A stretch of 14,496 bases of DNA, from contig CAKUXT010000027.1 of assembly GCA_934700375.1 (NCBI GenBank), positions 1 to 14,496 on the forward strand, given 5' to 3'. Position 1 is the first letter of the stretch; each line of letters begins with the position of its first letter. Made by a program: the position numbers and the translations under genes. Of this stretch, positions 5,802 to 12,613 are shown piece by piece. The notes below the pieces were generated by a model. It was not told where the DNA came from and searched no databases. It saw only the letters and a program-made list of their open reading frames with translations. This DNA is from an uncultured Bacilli bacterium. GTDB taxonomy: Bacteria; Bacillota_I; Bacilli_A; RFN20; CAG-288.

Positions 5802-7718
5802 CTATTTCTTTATGCTCCCTAAGGAGTAAAGATTGTTGCTTGTTACGCCATGGATAGAGAAAGATGCTTCAAAAGCGATATTTTCACCAGTGAAATAATC
5901 CGCTTTGTTCAAAGCGACCTCATAAGAATCATGAGAAGAAGTGTTCATTTCAATATCATGGACCTCATCGTTGATGACAAGACGAAGCGTAGGATGATCA
6001 AGCTCCTCATTAAGACCATGTTTATCAAGCTTCTTGATGTAAAAGATAAGTTCATCCTCATTTTCTTTATAGCTGACATCTGCAGTAGGCAATCTGCCGA
6101 TGCGTTTTAAATAGCTGTATTCATACGGATTGACCTTCAATAAAGATTCGATGACTTCGCTTTTTCCTAAAAGCTGCATATTGATATAGTCAATATCATT
6201 GGTCTCCAAATAGGTGGATTCACCGCTGTATAAGTCGATTCCTAAAGCGAGATGAGAAGAAGACATCGAGACATCAAGACTAGAGAGAATTGTCGGAAAC
6301 ACATCAAAATGAGAGAACTTTCTGATAGTGCTTTCTTTTCTTGTTCTTGCGCTATTGATGAAATTGACATAGGTTCTTCTTTCAAAACCTGCTTTATCTG
6401 CATCATTACAGAAAGTAGAAGACATCGTCGGATGATCGCCTAATATGACAAAAGTCGTATTGTCTCTGACATTGTCTGAGATATCTGTGTTTCCGTCTTT
6501 CCCAAAGAACCAATTGACGAAATTCGTTGCCTGTCTTGCAGAACAGGAGATGACATTTGCATATTGGACAGGGTATTTGTCTTCGCAGTATTGGCAGACA
6601 AAGCCATCCGGATGGGAAGAATCGCCGACATAGAAATGCGTATCGACAGTCAGCATCGTGAAGTTGAACGGTTTACTGCTCTCATCGTATGCACTTGCTT
6701 TTGTCTTTAATTCATCTTTTGCAAAATCAAAGAGATGGTAATCCATATAACCCCATTGGTTTTCGGCTTTTGTATAGCCGTGACCATAATAGGTGTAGTA
6801 ATCATGAATCGTATAGTCGCCATGGCTTTGGAAGTAGAGCTTTCTTCCTGCAAAGGAAGCATCGCTCCCGCAGAGGAACGTCTGATCATAGCCTTGTAAA
6901 CGAAGGATATCGCCTAATGAAATGACGTTGGGGAAGAAGTTCTCCTGGGTATCCATATTGTTCTGACCGAGGATGGTTTTGAAAGGAAGACCTGTCGAAT
7001 AGGAGAATAAAGCTGCCATTGTCCAATCGGTATATTCTAAAGCCGTTGCACCGTTTAATACCGTTCCATCGCTGAAGCACTCGTTTTCAAGCGCCAATTC
7101 TGATAAACCTTCTAAATAGTCGTCATCGAAGAAGCCGCCTTTGTCTTTGTCTGTATAAGTCATTTCCATGCTTTCCAGCGTAAGAAGGATCAGATTTCTT
7201 TTCTTTTCCGGGAATATCATCTCGACATCATCCGGTGAAACATAATTGTCATCGATGAAGACGGATTCTTTTTTTGAATTCTCTAAGTATTCGCCTATTT
7301 TCAAGTAATTGTATGTTTTTGCAAAGACTGGTATAGCAAAGGAAAACGAGCCTAAAACCGAGATTGATAGGATAAGACAAGTAGCGATCTTTCGCTTCTT
7401 GTCGTTCTTCTTATAGAATTTTCTGAAGAAGATGTGAAGGCCTAAGATCACGAAGAATACTGCAAAAGTCGGAAGAATGACAGCGATAATGAATTTTGAA
7501 ACCGTATCTCCAATTGTTCCCTCAAGTGTTTTCATCTGTGTGATAAGCTGGGACAATGAGACACGAGACCATGTATGCATCATCCAGATAAAACCGATTG
7601 AGAAAAAGAGCAAAAGCCATATTAAAAGGAAAAGAAGAATCATCAAGATGATTCTAAGAGCCTTGTTTGGCTTCTTTTCGTTGTTCGATGAATCGGTTTT
7701 CTCATTCATGGCTTTCAT
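5802..7718 (-). CDS. LTA synthase/MdoB-like phosphoglycerol transferase (sulfatase fold)
   Basis: A 638-residue membrane enzyme with three N-terminal transmembrane segments (about 21-47, 75-98, 111-133) and a large extracellular sulfatase-fold domain. Landmarks: NLILLTLESMEMTY (about 175-188) with a metal-ligand Glu; ALEYTDWTMAALFSYSTGLP (about 226-245) with the nucleophile Thr in the T.WT.A segment typical of the MdoB/OpgB branch; VDTHF (358-362); and VILGDHPTM (424-432) with the terminal metal Asp-His. These enzymes transfer glycerol-phosphate from phosphatidylglycerol to glycan or polyol acceptors at the outer face of the membrane. The C-terminal region (about 540-638) is an extra beta-rich part. 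The ATG at 7716-7718 is chosen over an in-frame TTG at 7727, which overlaps a good -10 box; ATG 7709 is also possible. No start has a convincing Shine-Dalgarno sequence. Acceptor unknown. Confidence 0.87.
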   Translation of the reverse strand: MKAMNEKTDSSNNEKKPNKALRIILMILLFLLIWLLLFFSIGFIWMMHTWSRVSLSQLITQMKTLEGTIGDTVSKFIIAVILPTFAVFFVILGLHIFFRKFYKKNDKKRKIATCLILSISVLGSFSFAIPVFAKTYNYLKIGEYLENSKKESVFIDDNYVSPDDVEMIFPEKKRNLILLTLESMEMTYTDKDKGGFFDDDYLEGLSELALENECFSDGTVLNGATALEYTDWTMAALFSYSTGLPFKTILGQNNMDTQENFFPNVISLGDILRLQGYDQTFLCGSDASFAGRKLYFQSHGDYTIHDYYTYYGHGYTKAENQWGYMDYHLFDFAKDELKTKASAYDESSKPFNFTMLTVDTHFYVGDSSHPDGFVCQYCEDKYPVQYANVISCSARQATNFVNWFFGKDGNTDISDNVRDNTTFVILGDHPTMSSTFCNDADKAGFERRTYVNFINSARTRKESTIRKFSHFDVFPTILSSLDVSMSSSHLALGIDLYSGESTYLETNDIDYINMQLLGKSEVIESLLKVNPYEYSYLKRIGRLPTADVSYKENEDELIFYIKKLDKHGLNEELDHPTLRLVINDEVHDIEMNTSSHDSYEVALNKADYFTGENIAFEASFSIHGVTSNNLYSLGSIKK

Positions 7719-7726
7719 AATTTGCA

Positions 7727-7755
7727 ATTATCTTACTTTTCTTTACAAAACACAA
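7727..7755 (-). promoter_or_regulatory. Promoter abutting the phosphoglycerol transferase start
   Basis: On the minus strand TTGTGT (7750-7755) and GATAAT (7727-7732) are 17 bases apart. Transcription would begin near 7720, right at the ATG of 7718 or about 10 bases before ATG 7709, giving a leaderless or nearly leaderless message. A lone TTGACA further upstream (7840-7845) has no good -10 partner. Confidence 0.4.
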
Positions 7756-7857
7756 GAAAGAGAACTGATTTTTTTACAACATTTTTAATGAAAAACGTTT
7801 TGATTTTATCTTGAGCTTAGAATTTAAAATAGATACGATTGTCAAAAAAGTGCGTCC

Positions 7858-7877
7858 ATATATATATATATATATAT
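7858..7877. repeat. (AT)10 dinucleotide tract in a 295-base intergenic region
   Basis: Ten AT units in a row lie in the gap 7719-8013 between divergent genes. The rest of the gap is AT-rich and holds the minus-strand promoter near 7727-7755, the MerR-type operator at 7979-8003, and a weak plus-strand -35/-10 pair (TTGGCT 7939-7944, TATTAA 7964-7969, 19 bases apart). No small gene with a credible start was seen there. Confidence 0.8.
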
Positions 7878-7978
7878 GATTAAGGAAAGCAAAGAAGAAA
7901 GGGAGAAGTATTGTCTTATTGAACATTCTTTGCAGATATTGGCTTTTCTTTTACACCAGCCTCTATTAAAATAAAAGA

Positions 7979-8003
7979 AAAGTCTACTTTAAGGTGAGAC
8001 TTT
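7979..8003 (+). promoter_or_regulatory. MerR-type operator upstream of the regulator gene
   Basis: A perfect 7-bp inverted repeat, AAAGTCT (7979-7985) and AGACTTT (7997-8003), ends just before the AGGAGG ribosome binding site (8004-8009) of the merR-like gene. The core AAAGTCTA-N8-TGAGA (7979-7999) recurs, in reverse orientation, inside the promoter of the next gene (8865-8885). Binding here would cover the ribosome-binding region, which suits negative autoregulation. Confidence 0.6.
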
Positions 8004-8013
8004 AGGAGGCGCT

Positions 8014-8853
8014 ATGAAAGAAAACATGATACCCATAGGAAAGATGGCAGATATCAATCATGTCTCTATTGCAACACTGAGACTCTATGATCAGATGAGT
8101 CTGCTTAAGCCCTGCTATATCGATCCTGAAACGAATTATCGATATTACAGAATGGAACAGAATGCCAAGCTAGACCTTATCGCCTATATGAAAGATCTCG
8201 GTATGAGTCTGAAAGAGATTCAGGATGTCTTGGCAAAAGAGAATCTTGATCTGATCGAGGATATTCTTTCCAGAAAGAAAGAGCAGCTCTATCAGGATAT
8301 CAGGAAATTAAAGACAAGACTTCATTTTGTCGATGATTCCATCATGAAGATCGAACGATACCGAAACTCTCCTAAAACCGGAATCTGTTCTCTTGAATAT
8401 ATCTCTCAAAGATATATCTATGGCATCAAATGTCAGCATGATTTCTATAAAAACGGCCTAATTGAGTTTGAAAAAGACCTCACTTTATTAAGAAACCATC
8501 TTATTGATCTACAGTTAGAGCAGGTCTATTCCTACAATATCGGAACATCAATAAGAAAAGAAGACTTTGAAAAAGATATCCTGAAAGCAGAAGACATCTT
8601 CATCTTTTCTGAATACAAAATCGAAGGCCTTGAGATGAAAAAACTTCAGGCCAGCATGTATGTCACAGTCTATGCTTCTTCCTTTGAAGATGAAAACGCC
8701 GCGATTGAAAAACTGCTTGAATGCTGCAAAGAGAACAATTACACAATAGCAGGTGATTACTTATGCGAAGTCATGACGGAATTCAATGTATTCGAAGAGG
8801 ATAAAAGAGGTATGTTCCTACGTCTCCAAGTGCCTGTGAAATTCAACTCCTGA
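8014..8853 (+). CDS. MerR-family regulator with GyrI-like effector-binding domain
   Basis: A 279-residue BmrR-type activator. The N-terminal winged helix reads IPIGKMADINHVSIATLRLYDQMSLLKP (about 6-33) followed by the wing segment D.ETNYRYYR (37-46), both typical of MerR proteins. A long charged helix (about 72-118) should form the antiparallel coiled-coil dimer interface. The C-terminal half (about 120-279) has the two-repeat pattern of GyrI/AraC-type effector-binding domains and includes EYISQRYIYGIKC near its start and an acidic E..F-type segment near its end. No metal-binding cysteine pair of metalloregulators is visible, so a small organic ligand is inferred. AGGAGG precedes the ATG by 4 bases. 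The gene ends 7 bases before a promoter with the MerR-specific 19-bp spacer, so the downstream dehydrogenase is the likely target. Confidence 0.9.
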   Translation: MKENMIPIGKMADINHVSIATLRLYDQMSLLKPCYIDPETNYRYYRMEQNAKLDLIAYMKDLGMSLKEIQDVLAKENLDLIEDILSRKKEQLYQDIRKLKTRLHFVDDSIMKIERYRNSPKTGICSLEYISQRYIYGIKCQHDFYKNGLIEFEKDLTLLRNHLIDLQLEQVYSYNIGTSIRKEDFEKDILKAEDIFIFSEYKIEGLEMKKLQASMYVTVYASSFEDENAAIEKLLECCKENNYTIAGDYLCEVMTEFNVFEEDKRGMFLRLQVPVKFNS

Positions 8854-8859
8854 AAATCG

Positions 8860-8890
8860 TTGACTCTCAAGTAAGAATAGACTTTATAAT
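8860..8890 (+). promoter_or_regulatory. MerR-controlled promoter with 19-bp spacer
   Basis: TTGACT (8860-8865) and TATAAT (8885-8890) are both near-consensus but separated by 19 bases (8866-8884), the over-long spacing that MerR activators correct by twisting DNA. The spacer holds TCTCA-N8-TAGACTTT (8865-8885), the reverse complement of the motif upstream of the regulator at 7979-7999. Transcription would start near 8897, after an in-frame ATG at 8889, which supports the later start at 8919. Confidence 0.75.
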
Positions 8891-8918
8891 GAAGTCAACA
8901 ATGAAAGGAGACGTTACT

Positions 8919-9947
8919 ATGAGCAAAATCAGAGTCGTGCAGTATGGATGCGGAAAGATGGCAAAATACACCATCCGTTACGCTTATGAACATGGAGCAG
9001 AGATCGTCGGTGCAATCGATGTCAATCCCGCAGTCGTCGGTATGGATATCGGTGATTTTGCAGAACTTGGCGTCAAGACCGGCGTCATCATCAAGGACAA
9101 TGCCGATGAAGTCTTAGACAGCTGCGATGCCGATGTTGCAATCGTCACTTTGTTCTCTTTCATCAAGGACATCTATCCGATGGTCGAGAAGTGTGTCAGA
9201 CGCGGCATCAATGTCATCACAACCTGCGAAGAAGCCATCTATCCGTTTACGACAGCAGCAGCCGAAACCTTCAAGTTGGATAAGTTAGCCAAAGAAACAG
9301 GCTGCACCATCACCGGTGCCGGTATGCAGGATATCTTCTGGATCAACATGGTCGCCCTCGCAATGGCAGGAGCCAATAAGGTCGTCAAAGTTAAAGGCGC
9401 CTATTCCTACAATGTCGATGAATATGGTATGGCACTTGCAAAAGCACACGGCGTTGACCTCACACCTGAAGAATTCGAAAAAAAGATTGCCCATCCTGAA
9501 ACATTCGAAGCCAGCTATGCTTATAATTCCGTCGAAGCTCTTGCACATAAACTCCATCTTACAATCACCAGCATCGAACAGAAGCATGTTCCCTGCATCT
9601 TAGATCATGACTTATATTCCGCCACAATGGGCAAGGTCATCAAGGCCGGAAGATGCATCGGTATGTCAGCCGTTGTCACAGCTAAGACACTTCAGGGCAT
9701 CACCATCGAAGAAGAGACTATTGGCAAAGTCTATGCTGAAGGCGATGGCGATATGTGCGACTGGAAGATCGAAGGCGAACCAGATATCGAATATCATGTT
9801 GTCAAGCCGAATACTGTTGCCCATACTTGCGCAACCATCGTCAATCGTCTTCCCACTTTGATCAATGCACGCCCTGGCTATGTCACCTGCGATGAACTTG
9901 ATCAGCTTGAATATCTGCCTTATCCGATGGAATTCTATCTTTATTAA
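8919..9947 (+). CDS. 2,4-diaminopentanoate dehydrogenase-like NAD(P)-dependent oxidoreductase
   Basis: A 342-residue cytosolic enzyme with an N-terminal Rossmann fold: RVVQYGCGKMAKYTIRYAYE (5-24) gives the glycine-rich dinucleotide loop, and AEIVGAIDVN (27-36) the acidic end of the second strand. Overall form resembles dihydrodipicolinate-reductase-fold proteins of the diaminopentanoate dehydrogenase group, which oxidatively deaminate 2,4-diaminopentanoate in ornithine fermentation. The later segment TGAGMQDIFWINMV (about 130-143) is consistent with that group's catalytic/C-terminal domain. The start at 8919 follows AAAGGAGA at 7 bases and lies after the predicted transcript start. No aminomutase or thiolase genes of the ornithine pathway are nearby, so the true substrate is uncertain. 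It stands alone between a MerR-type promoter and a terminator. Confidence 0.78.
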   Translation: MSKIRVVQYGCGKMAKYTIRYAYEHGAEIVGAIDVNPAVVGMDIGDFAELGVKTGVIIKDNADEVLDSCDADVAIVTLFSFIKDIYPMVEKCVRRGINVITTCEEAIYPFTTAAAETFKLDKLAKETGCTITGAGMQDIFWINMVALAMAGANKVVKVKGAYSYNVDEYGMALAKAHGVDLTPEEFEKKIAHPETFEASYAYNSVEALAHKLHLTITSIEQKHVPCILDHDLYSATMGKVIKAGRCIGMSAVVTAKTLQGITIEEETIGKVYAEGDGDMCDWKIEGEPDIEYHVVKPNTVAHTCATIVNRLPTLINARPGYVTCDELDQLEYLPYPMEFYLY

Positions 9948-9968
9948 ATGTTTTCTGAAATGATTATC

Positions 9969-10000
9969 AGAGGGAGCTTTGTCTCCCTCTCTTTTCGTTT
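9969..10000 (+). terminator. Rho-independent terminator after the dehydrogenase gene
   Basis: Perfect 8-bp stem AGAGGGAG (9969-9976) and CTCCCTCT (9983-9990), loop CTTTGT, followed by CTTTTCGTTT. It closes the merR-dehydrogenase unit 21 bases after the stop. Confidence 0.88.
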
Positions 10001-10040
10001 GAAGAAATGTTGTAAAATATTTCAGGTGAAACAATTTTGT

Positions 10041-10057
10041 TTTAAGCTTTGCTTAAG
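10041..10057 (+). promoter_or_regulatory. Candidate OmpR-type response-regulator box
   Basis: Direct hexamers TTTAAG (10041-10046) and CTTAAG (10052-10057) are spaced by 5 bases, the 11-base period expected for a tandem OmpR/PhoP-type dimer. The same bases also form an inverted repeat, TTAAGC-TTT-GCTTAA. The box lies 37 bases before the response-regulator ATG, over a weak promoter (TTGCTT 10049-10054, CATAGT 10071-10076). Autoregulation is inferred. Confidence 0.4.
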
Positions 10058-10094
10058 TTATCTTTGATAGCATAGTTTCATCGAGGTAGCAATC

Positions 10095-10778
10095 ATGAGA
10101 ATTCTTTTAGCGGAAGATGAAAAAACATTATCGAAAGTCTTAGTCAAAATACTGATGAAGAACAATTATTCCGTCGATCCTGTCTATGATGGCGAGGATG
10201 CTCTTTATTATGCTTTGAATCAGAACTATGATTTGGTCATTCTCGATATCATGATGCCGAAAAAAGACGGCATAACCGTTTTAAAAGAAATCAGAAACGC
10301 ACAGAATCCTGTTCCTGTTCTGCTTCTTACCGCCAAGGCGGAAGTCGAAGATAAAGTCTTAGGGCTTGATAGCGGAGCGGATGATTATCTTTCCAAGCCT
10401 TTCGATACAAGAGAGCTTCTTGCAAGAATCCGTGTCCTGACACGAAATAAGGCTGAAGTCGATCATAAGATTACAATCGGAAATATCACACTGGACAAAA
10501 CAACCTGTGAAGTGAGTTCGCCTTCTGCCTCTTTCCGACTGACAAACAAAGAGTTCAAGATGCTTGAATACTTCATGACAAATCCTAACAAGATACTCTC
10601 TGCCAATCAGATCATTGAAAAAGTATGGGATTTTGAAAGCGAAACAGAAAGTAACACCGTCTGGGTCTATATTTCCTATCTCAGGAAAAAGCTCTCTGCG
10701 ATGAATGCGAATATAACGATCAAGGCAACAAGAAACATCGGCTATTATCTGGAGAAAGAAGATGATCAAAAAGCTTAA
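10095..10778 (+). CDS. OmpR/PhoB-family response regulator
   Basis: A 227-residue cytosolic transcription factor. The receiver domain (1-118) has the acidic pocket E7-D8, the phospho-acceptor Asp51 in VILDIMMPKKDG (48-59), the switch Thr79 in LLLTAKA and Lys101 in LSKPFDTRELLARI. The C-terminal winged helix (about 126-224) carries FRLTNKEFKMLEYFM, the recognition segment ESNTVWVYISYLRKKL and the wing IKATRNIGYYLE. GAGGT lies upstream of the ATG at suitable spacing. The final 17 bases overlap the kinase gene, so the two are translated together. The regulated genes are not proven; the direct-repeat box upstream and the decayed VTC gene downstream are candidates. Confidence 0.95.
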   Translation: MRILLAEDEKTLSKVLVKILMKNNYSVDPVYDGEDALYYALNQNYDLVILDIMMPKKDGITVLKEIRNAQNPVPVLLLTAKAEVEDKVLGLDSGADDYLSKPFDTRELLARIRVLTRNKAEVDHKITIGNITLDKTTCEVSSPSASFRLTNKEFKMLEYFMTNPNKILSANQIIEKVWDFESETESNTVWVYISYLRKKLSAMNANITIKATRNIGYYLEKEDDQKA

Positions 10779-12003
10779 AAGAAAATTTCTTTTTTTAGCG
10801 ACTTCTCTGACCTTTGCCTTGATGGCATTGCTTGTTTCAGTCATGAATGTCATCAACTATTCAGTCGTTGTCAAAGATTGTGATGATACATTGACTGTTC
10901 TAGTAAATAGAGGGCCGAAGAATGATTCAGAGAAGAAAGCATTGAATAAGAATGACAATAACGGTATTCCAAGCGGAATGTCTCCGGAAGTCATTCATGA
11001 AGCGAGATTTTTCATTGTCACGCTTGATGAGAACAACACGATATTATCGACAGATTTCTCCCGCATTTCGACAGTCGATGAAACGACCGTCAGCAAATTT
11101 GTAGACAAAGCGATGGATAAATCTTCTGTTCGCGGATTCGTCAACGATTTCCGCTATCTGAAAAACAGAAAAGGGAAAAGAGCAAAACTGTATTTCCTCG
11201 ATTGCGGAAGAAAACTGTATTCTTATCGCGCCTTTGCTTTGACAAGTTCGGCAGTCGGACTCTTAGGCGTCATTATCTTCTTTCTGATTTTCCTGTTCTT
11301 CTCTGGAAAAATCGTCAGCCCAATTACAGAAAGCTACGAAAAACAGAAACGATTCATATCCGATGCCGGACATGAAATCAAAACGCCTCTTACAATCATC
11401 AATGCGAATCTGGATCTATTAGAAGAGGATGGAGACCACAATGAAGAGCTCGATGATATCAGAGTCCAGACAAATAGACTGACACAATTGACTTATGATT
11501 TAGTCTCTCTTTCCAAAATCGAAGAGTTTGACAAATCAAAAAAGAAATCTGATTTCCCTTTATCTGAAACAGTGCTTGAGACTGCGAAGTCTTTTATGAC
11601 TATCGCAGCAGCAAGAAAGATCGACTTCACATATGATGTCAATGAAAACATCACGATGAATGGCATCTATGAAGACATCAAAAAACTCGTTTCGATCCTT
11701 CTTGACAATGCGATGAAATACGCAAATGAAAACGGGAAAGCCACGCTTTCCCTGTTTGTCAGAAAGAAACAGATTGTTCTCTCTGTCTATAATACGACAA
11801 GTGTATTAGTGAAGAAGGAAGACCTTCCTCATGTCTTTGAACGCTTCTACAGAAGCGATGCTTCCAGAAACTCGGAGACGGGAGGAAGTGGAATCGGTCT
11901 ATCGATTGCAGAGGCAGTCGTCCTCTCTCATAATGGAACAATACAGGCTGAAACACATACAGGACATGACTTTATTGTAACTGCTGTGTTTCCGATGAAA
12001 TAA
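10762..12003 (+). CDS. Membrane sensor histidine kinase
   Basis: The 413-residue partner of the preceding regulator. Two transmembrane segments (about 8-31 and 161-181) flank an extracellular sensor region of about 130 residues (32-160), with no recognised sensor family. There is no clear HAMP domain; only a short linker follows TM2. The dimerisation/phosphotransfer helix has His204 in FISDAGHEIKTPLT (198-211). The ATPase domain shows the N box LLDNAMKYANE (313-323, Asn316), the F-type segment HVFERFYRSD (357-366) and the G2 box GGSGIGLSIAEAVV (374-387). The usual G1 box D.G.GI is missing; the place reads VYNTTSVLVKKEDL, a variant seen in some Firmicute kinases. GGAGAAAG precedes the ATG inside the regulator's 3' end. 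The stop is 3 bases from the stop of the facing Lrp-like gene. Confidence 0.94.
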   Translation: MIKKLKRKFLFLATSLTFALMALLVSVMNVINYSVVVKDCDDTLTVLVNRGPKNDSEKKALNKNDNNGIPSGMSPEVIHEARFFIVTLDENNTILSTDFSRISTVDETTVSKFVDKAMDKSSVRGFVNDFRYLKNRKGKRAKLYFLDCGRKLYSYRAFALTSSAVGLLGVIIFFLIFLFFSGKIVSPITESYEKQKRFISDAGHEIKTPLTIINANLDLLEEDGDHNEELDDIRVQTNRLTQLTYDLVSLSKIEEFDKSKKKSDFPLSETVLETAKSFMTIAAARKIDFTYDVNENITMNGIYEDIKKLVSILLDNAMKYANENGKATLSLFVRKKQIVLSVYNTTSVLVKKEDLPHVFERFYRSDASRNSETGGSGIGLSIAEAVVLSHNGTIQAETHTGHDFIVTAVFPMK

Positions 12004-12006
12004 ATG

Positions 12007-12465
12007 CTATAAACGAAGTCCTTTGATATCTTTGATTCTAGAAAGAATGATGTTGCAGCTGCAACTGAGTATTCCGGGCAGTTTATCGATGACTTCATGA
12101 AGGAATGTCTCCATCTCATCACTGGAAGAAGCAACAGCATGAACGTGAAGCTTGTCTTTTCCTGTGACTCGATAAATCTGTGTCACAGTATCATGATTGT
12201 TCAGAATGTCGATGACCTTAGAAAGACATTCCGGTGTTGTTTCGATTTCAAAATAACAGGATACCGCACCGCTGATCTTCTGAGGATTGATGACGGTCGT
12301 ATATTCTTCAATGATTCCTTTCTGCTCTAAAACCTGAATTCTCGATTTCACGGCAACGCGGGAAATGCCGACCTTTTCACCGATTTCAGAATAGGAGATT
12401 CGGGCGTTTTCAATTAAAAGGCGAACGATTTTCTGATCTAATTCATCAAGTCCATCCAAGTACAT
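12007..12465 (-). CDS. Lrp/AsnC-family transcriptional regulator
   Basis: A 152-residue protein with the two standard parts: an N-terminal winged helix-turn-helix with LDELDQKIVRLLIENARISYSEIGEKVGISRVAVKSRIQVLEQKGII (6-52), and a C-terminal RAM ligand-binding domain (about 64-145), with TGKDKLHVHAVA (101-112) at the usual strand. Such proteins form dimers to octamers and sense amino acids or related small molecules. The ATG at 12463-12465 is preferred because AAAGGAGA lies 7 bases upstream and the HTH then starts at the usual position; an earlier in-frame ATG at 12507 would add 14 residues and lies inside the likely -10 region. It is divergent from the MATE exporter and is its probable regulator. 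It converges on the kinase with no room for a separate terminator. Confidence 0.93.
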   Translation of the reverse strand: MYLDGLDELDQKIVRLLIENARISYSEIGEKVGISRVAVKSRIQVLEQKGIIEEYTTVINPQKISGAVSCYFEIETTPECLSKVIDILNNHDTVTQIYRVTGKDKLHVHAVASSSDEMETFLHEVIDKLPGILSCSCNIILSRIKDIKGLRL

Positions 12466-12509
12466 GTTGAAATCTCCTTTCATATCGATAGAGGTTCTGC
12501 TTTTCAACT

Positions 12510-12538
12510 AAGATAGCATCAGTCATACAAAAAGTAAA
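12510..12538 (-). promoter_or_regulatory. Promoter of the Lrp-like gene
   Basis: On the minus strand TTTACT (12533-12538) and TATCTT (12510-12515) are 17 bases apart. The predicted start near 12503 agrees with translation from 12465 rather than 12507. The -35 box lies only 7 bases from the -35 box of the divergent MATE promoter, so one bound regulator could affect both. Confidence 0.55.
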
Positions 12539-12545
12539 TGCTCTA

Positions 12546-12575
12546 TTGACACATGGATATATTCTATCTAGAATA
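12546..12575 (+). promoter_or_regulatory. MATE promoter with palindromic operator
   Basis: Consensus TTGACA (12546-12551), a 17-base spacer and TAGAAT (12569-12574). A perfect palindrome, TATTCTA-TC-TAGAATA (12560-12575), overlaps the -10 box and the end of the spacer. Its size and AT-rich centre resemble Lrp-type half-sites, so repression by the divergent Lrp-like protein is plausible. Confidence 0.7.
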
Positions 12576-12613
12576 CTTCGAAACGAAAGATAAAACTTAC
12601 GTTTTGATAAAAC

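Noticed and set aside
7858..7877. (AT)10 tract as a phase-variation switch or riboswitch element
   Set aside because: It is not in a promoter spacer or in the leader of either gene; it is about 120 bases from the nearest called promoter, so ordinary AT-tract slippage is enough explanation.
8889..8918. Ten-residue N-terminal extension of the dehydrogenase
   Set aside because: The ATG at 8889 lies inside the -10 box TATAAT and would not be on the transcript; AAAGGAGA precedes the ATG at 8919.
10359..10856. 165-codon minus-strand frame opposite the two-component genes
   Set aside because: Lies entirely opposite clearly recognisable response-regulator and kinase sequence; cysteine-rich composition typical of antisense frames.
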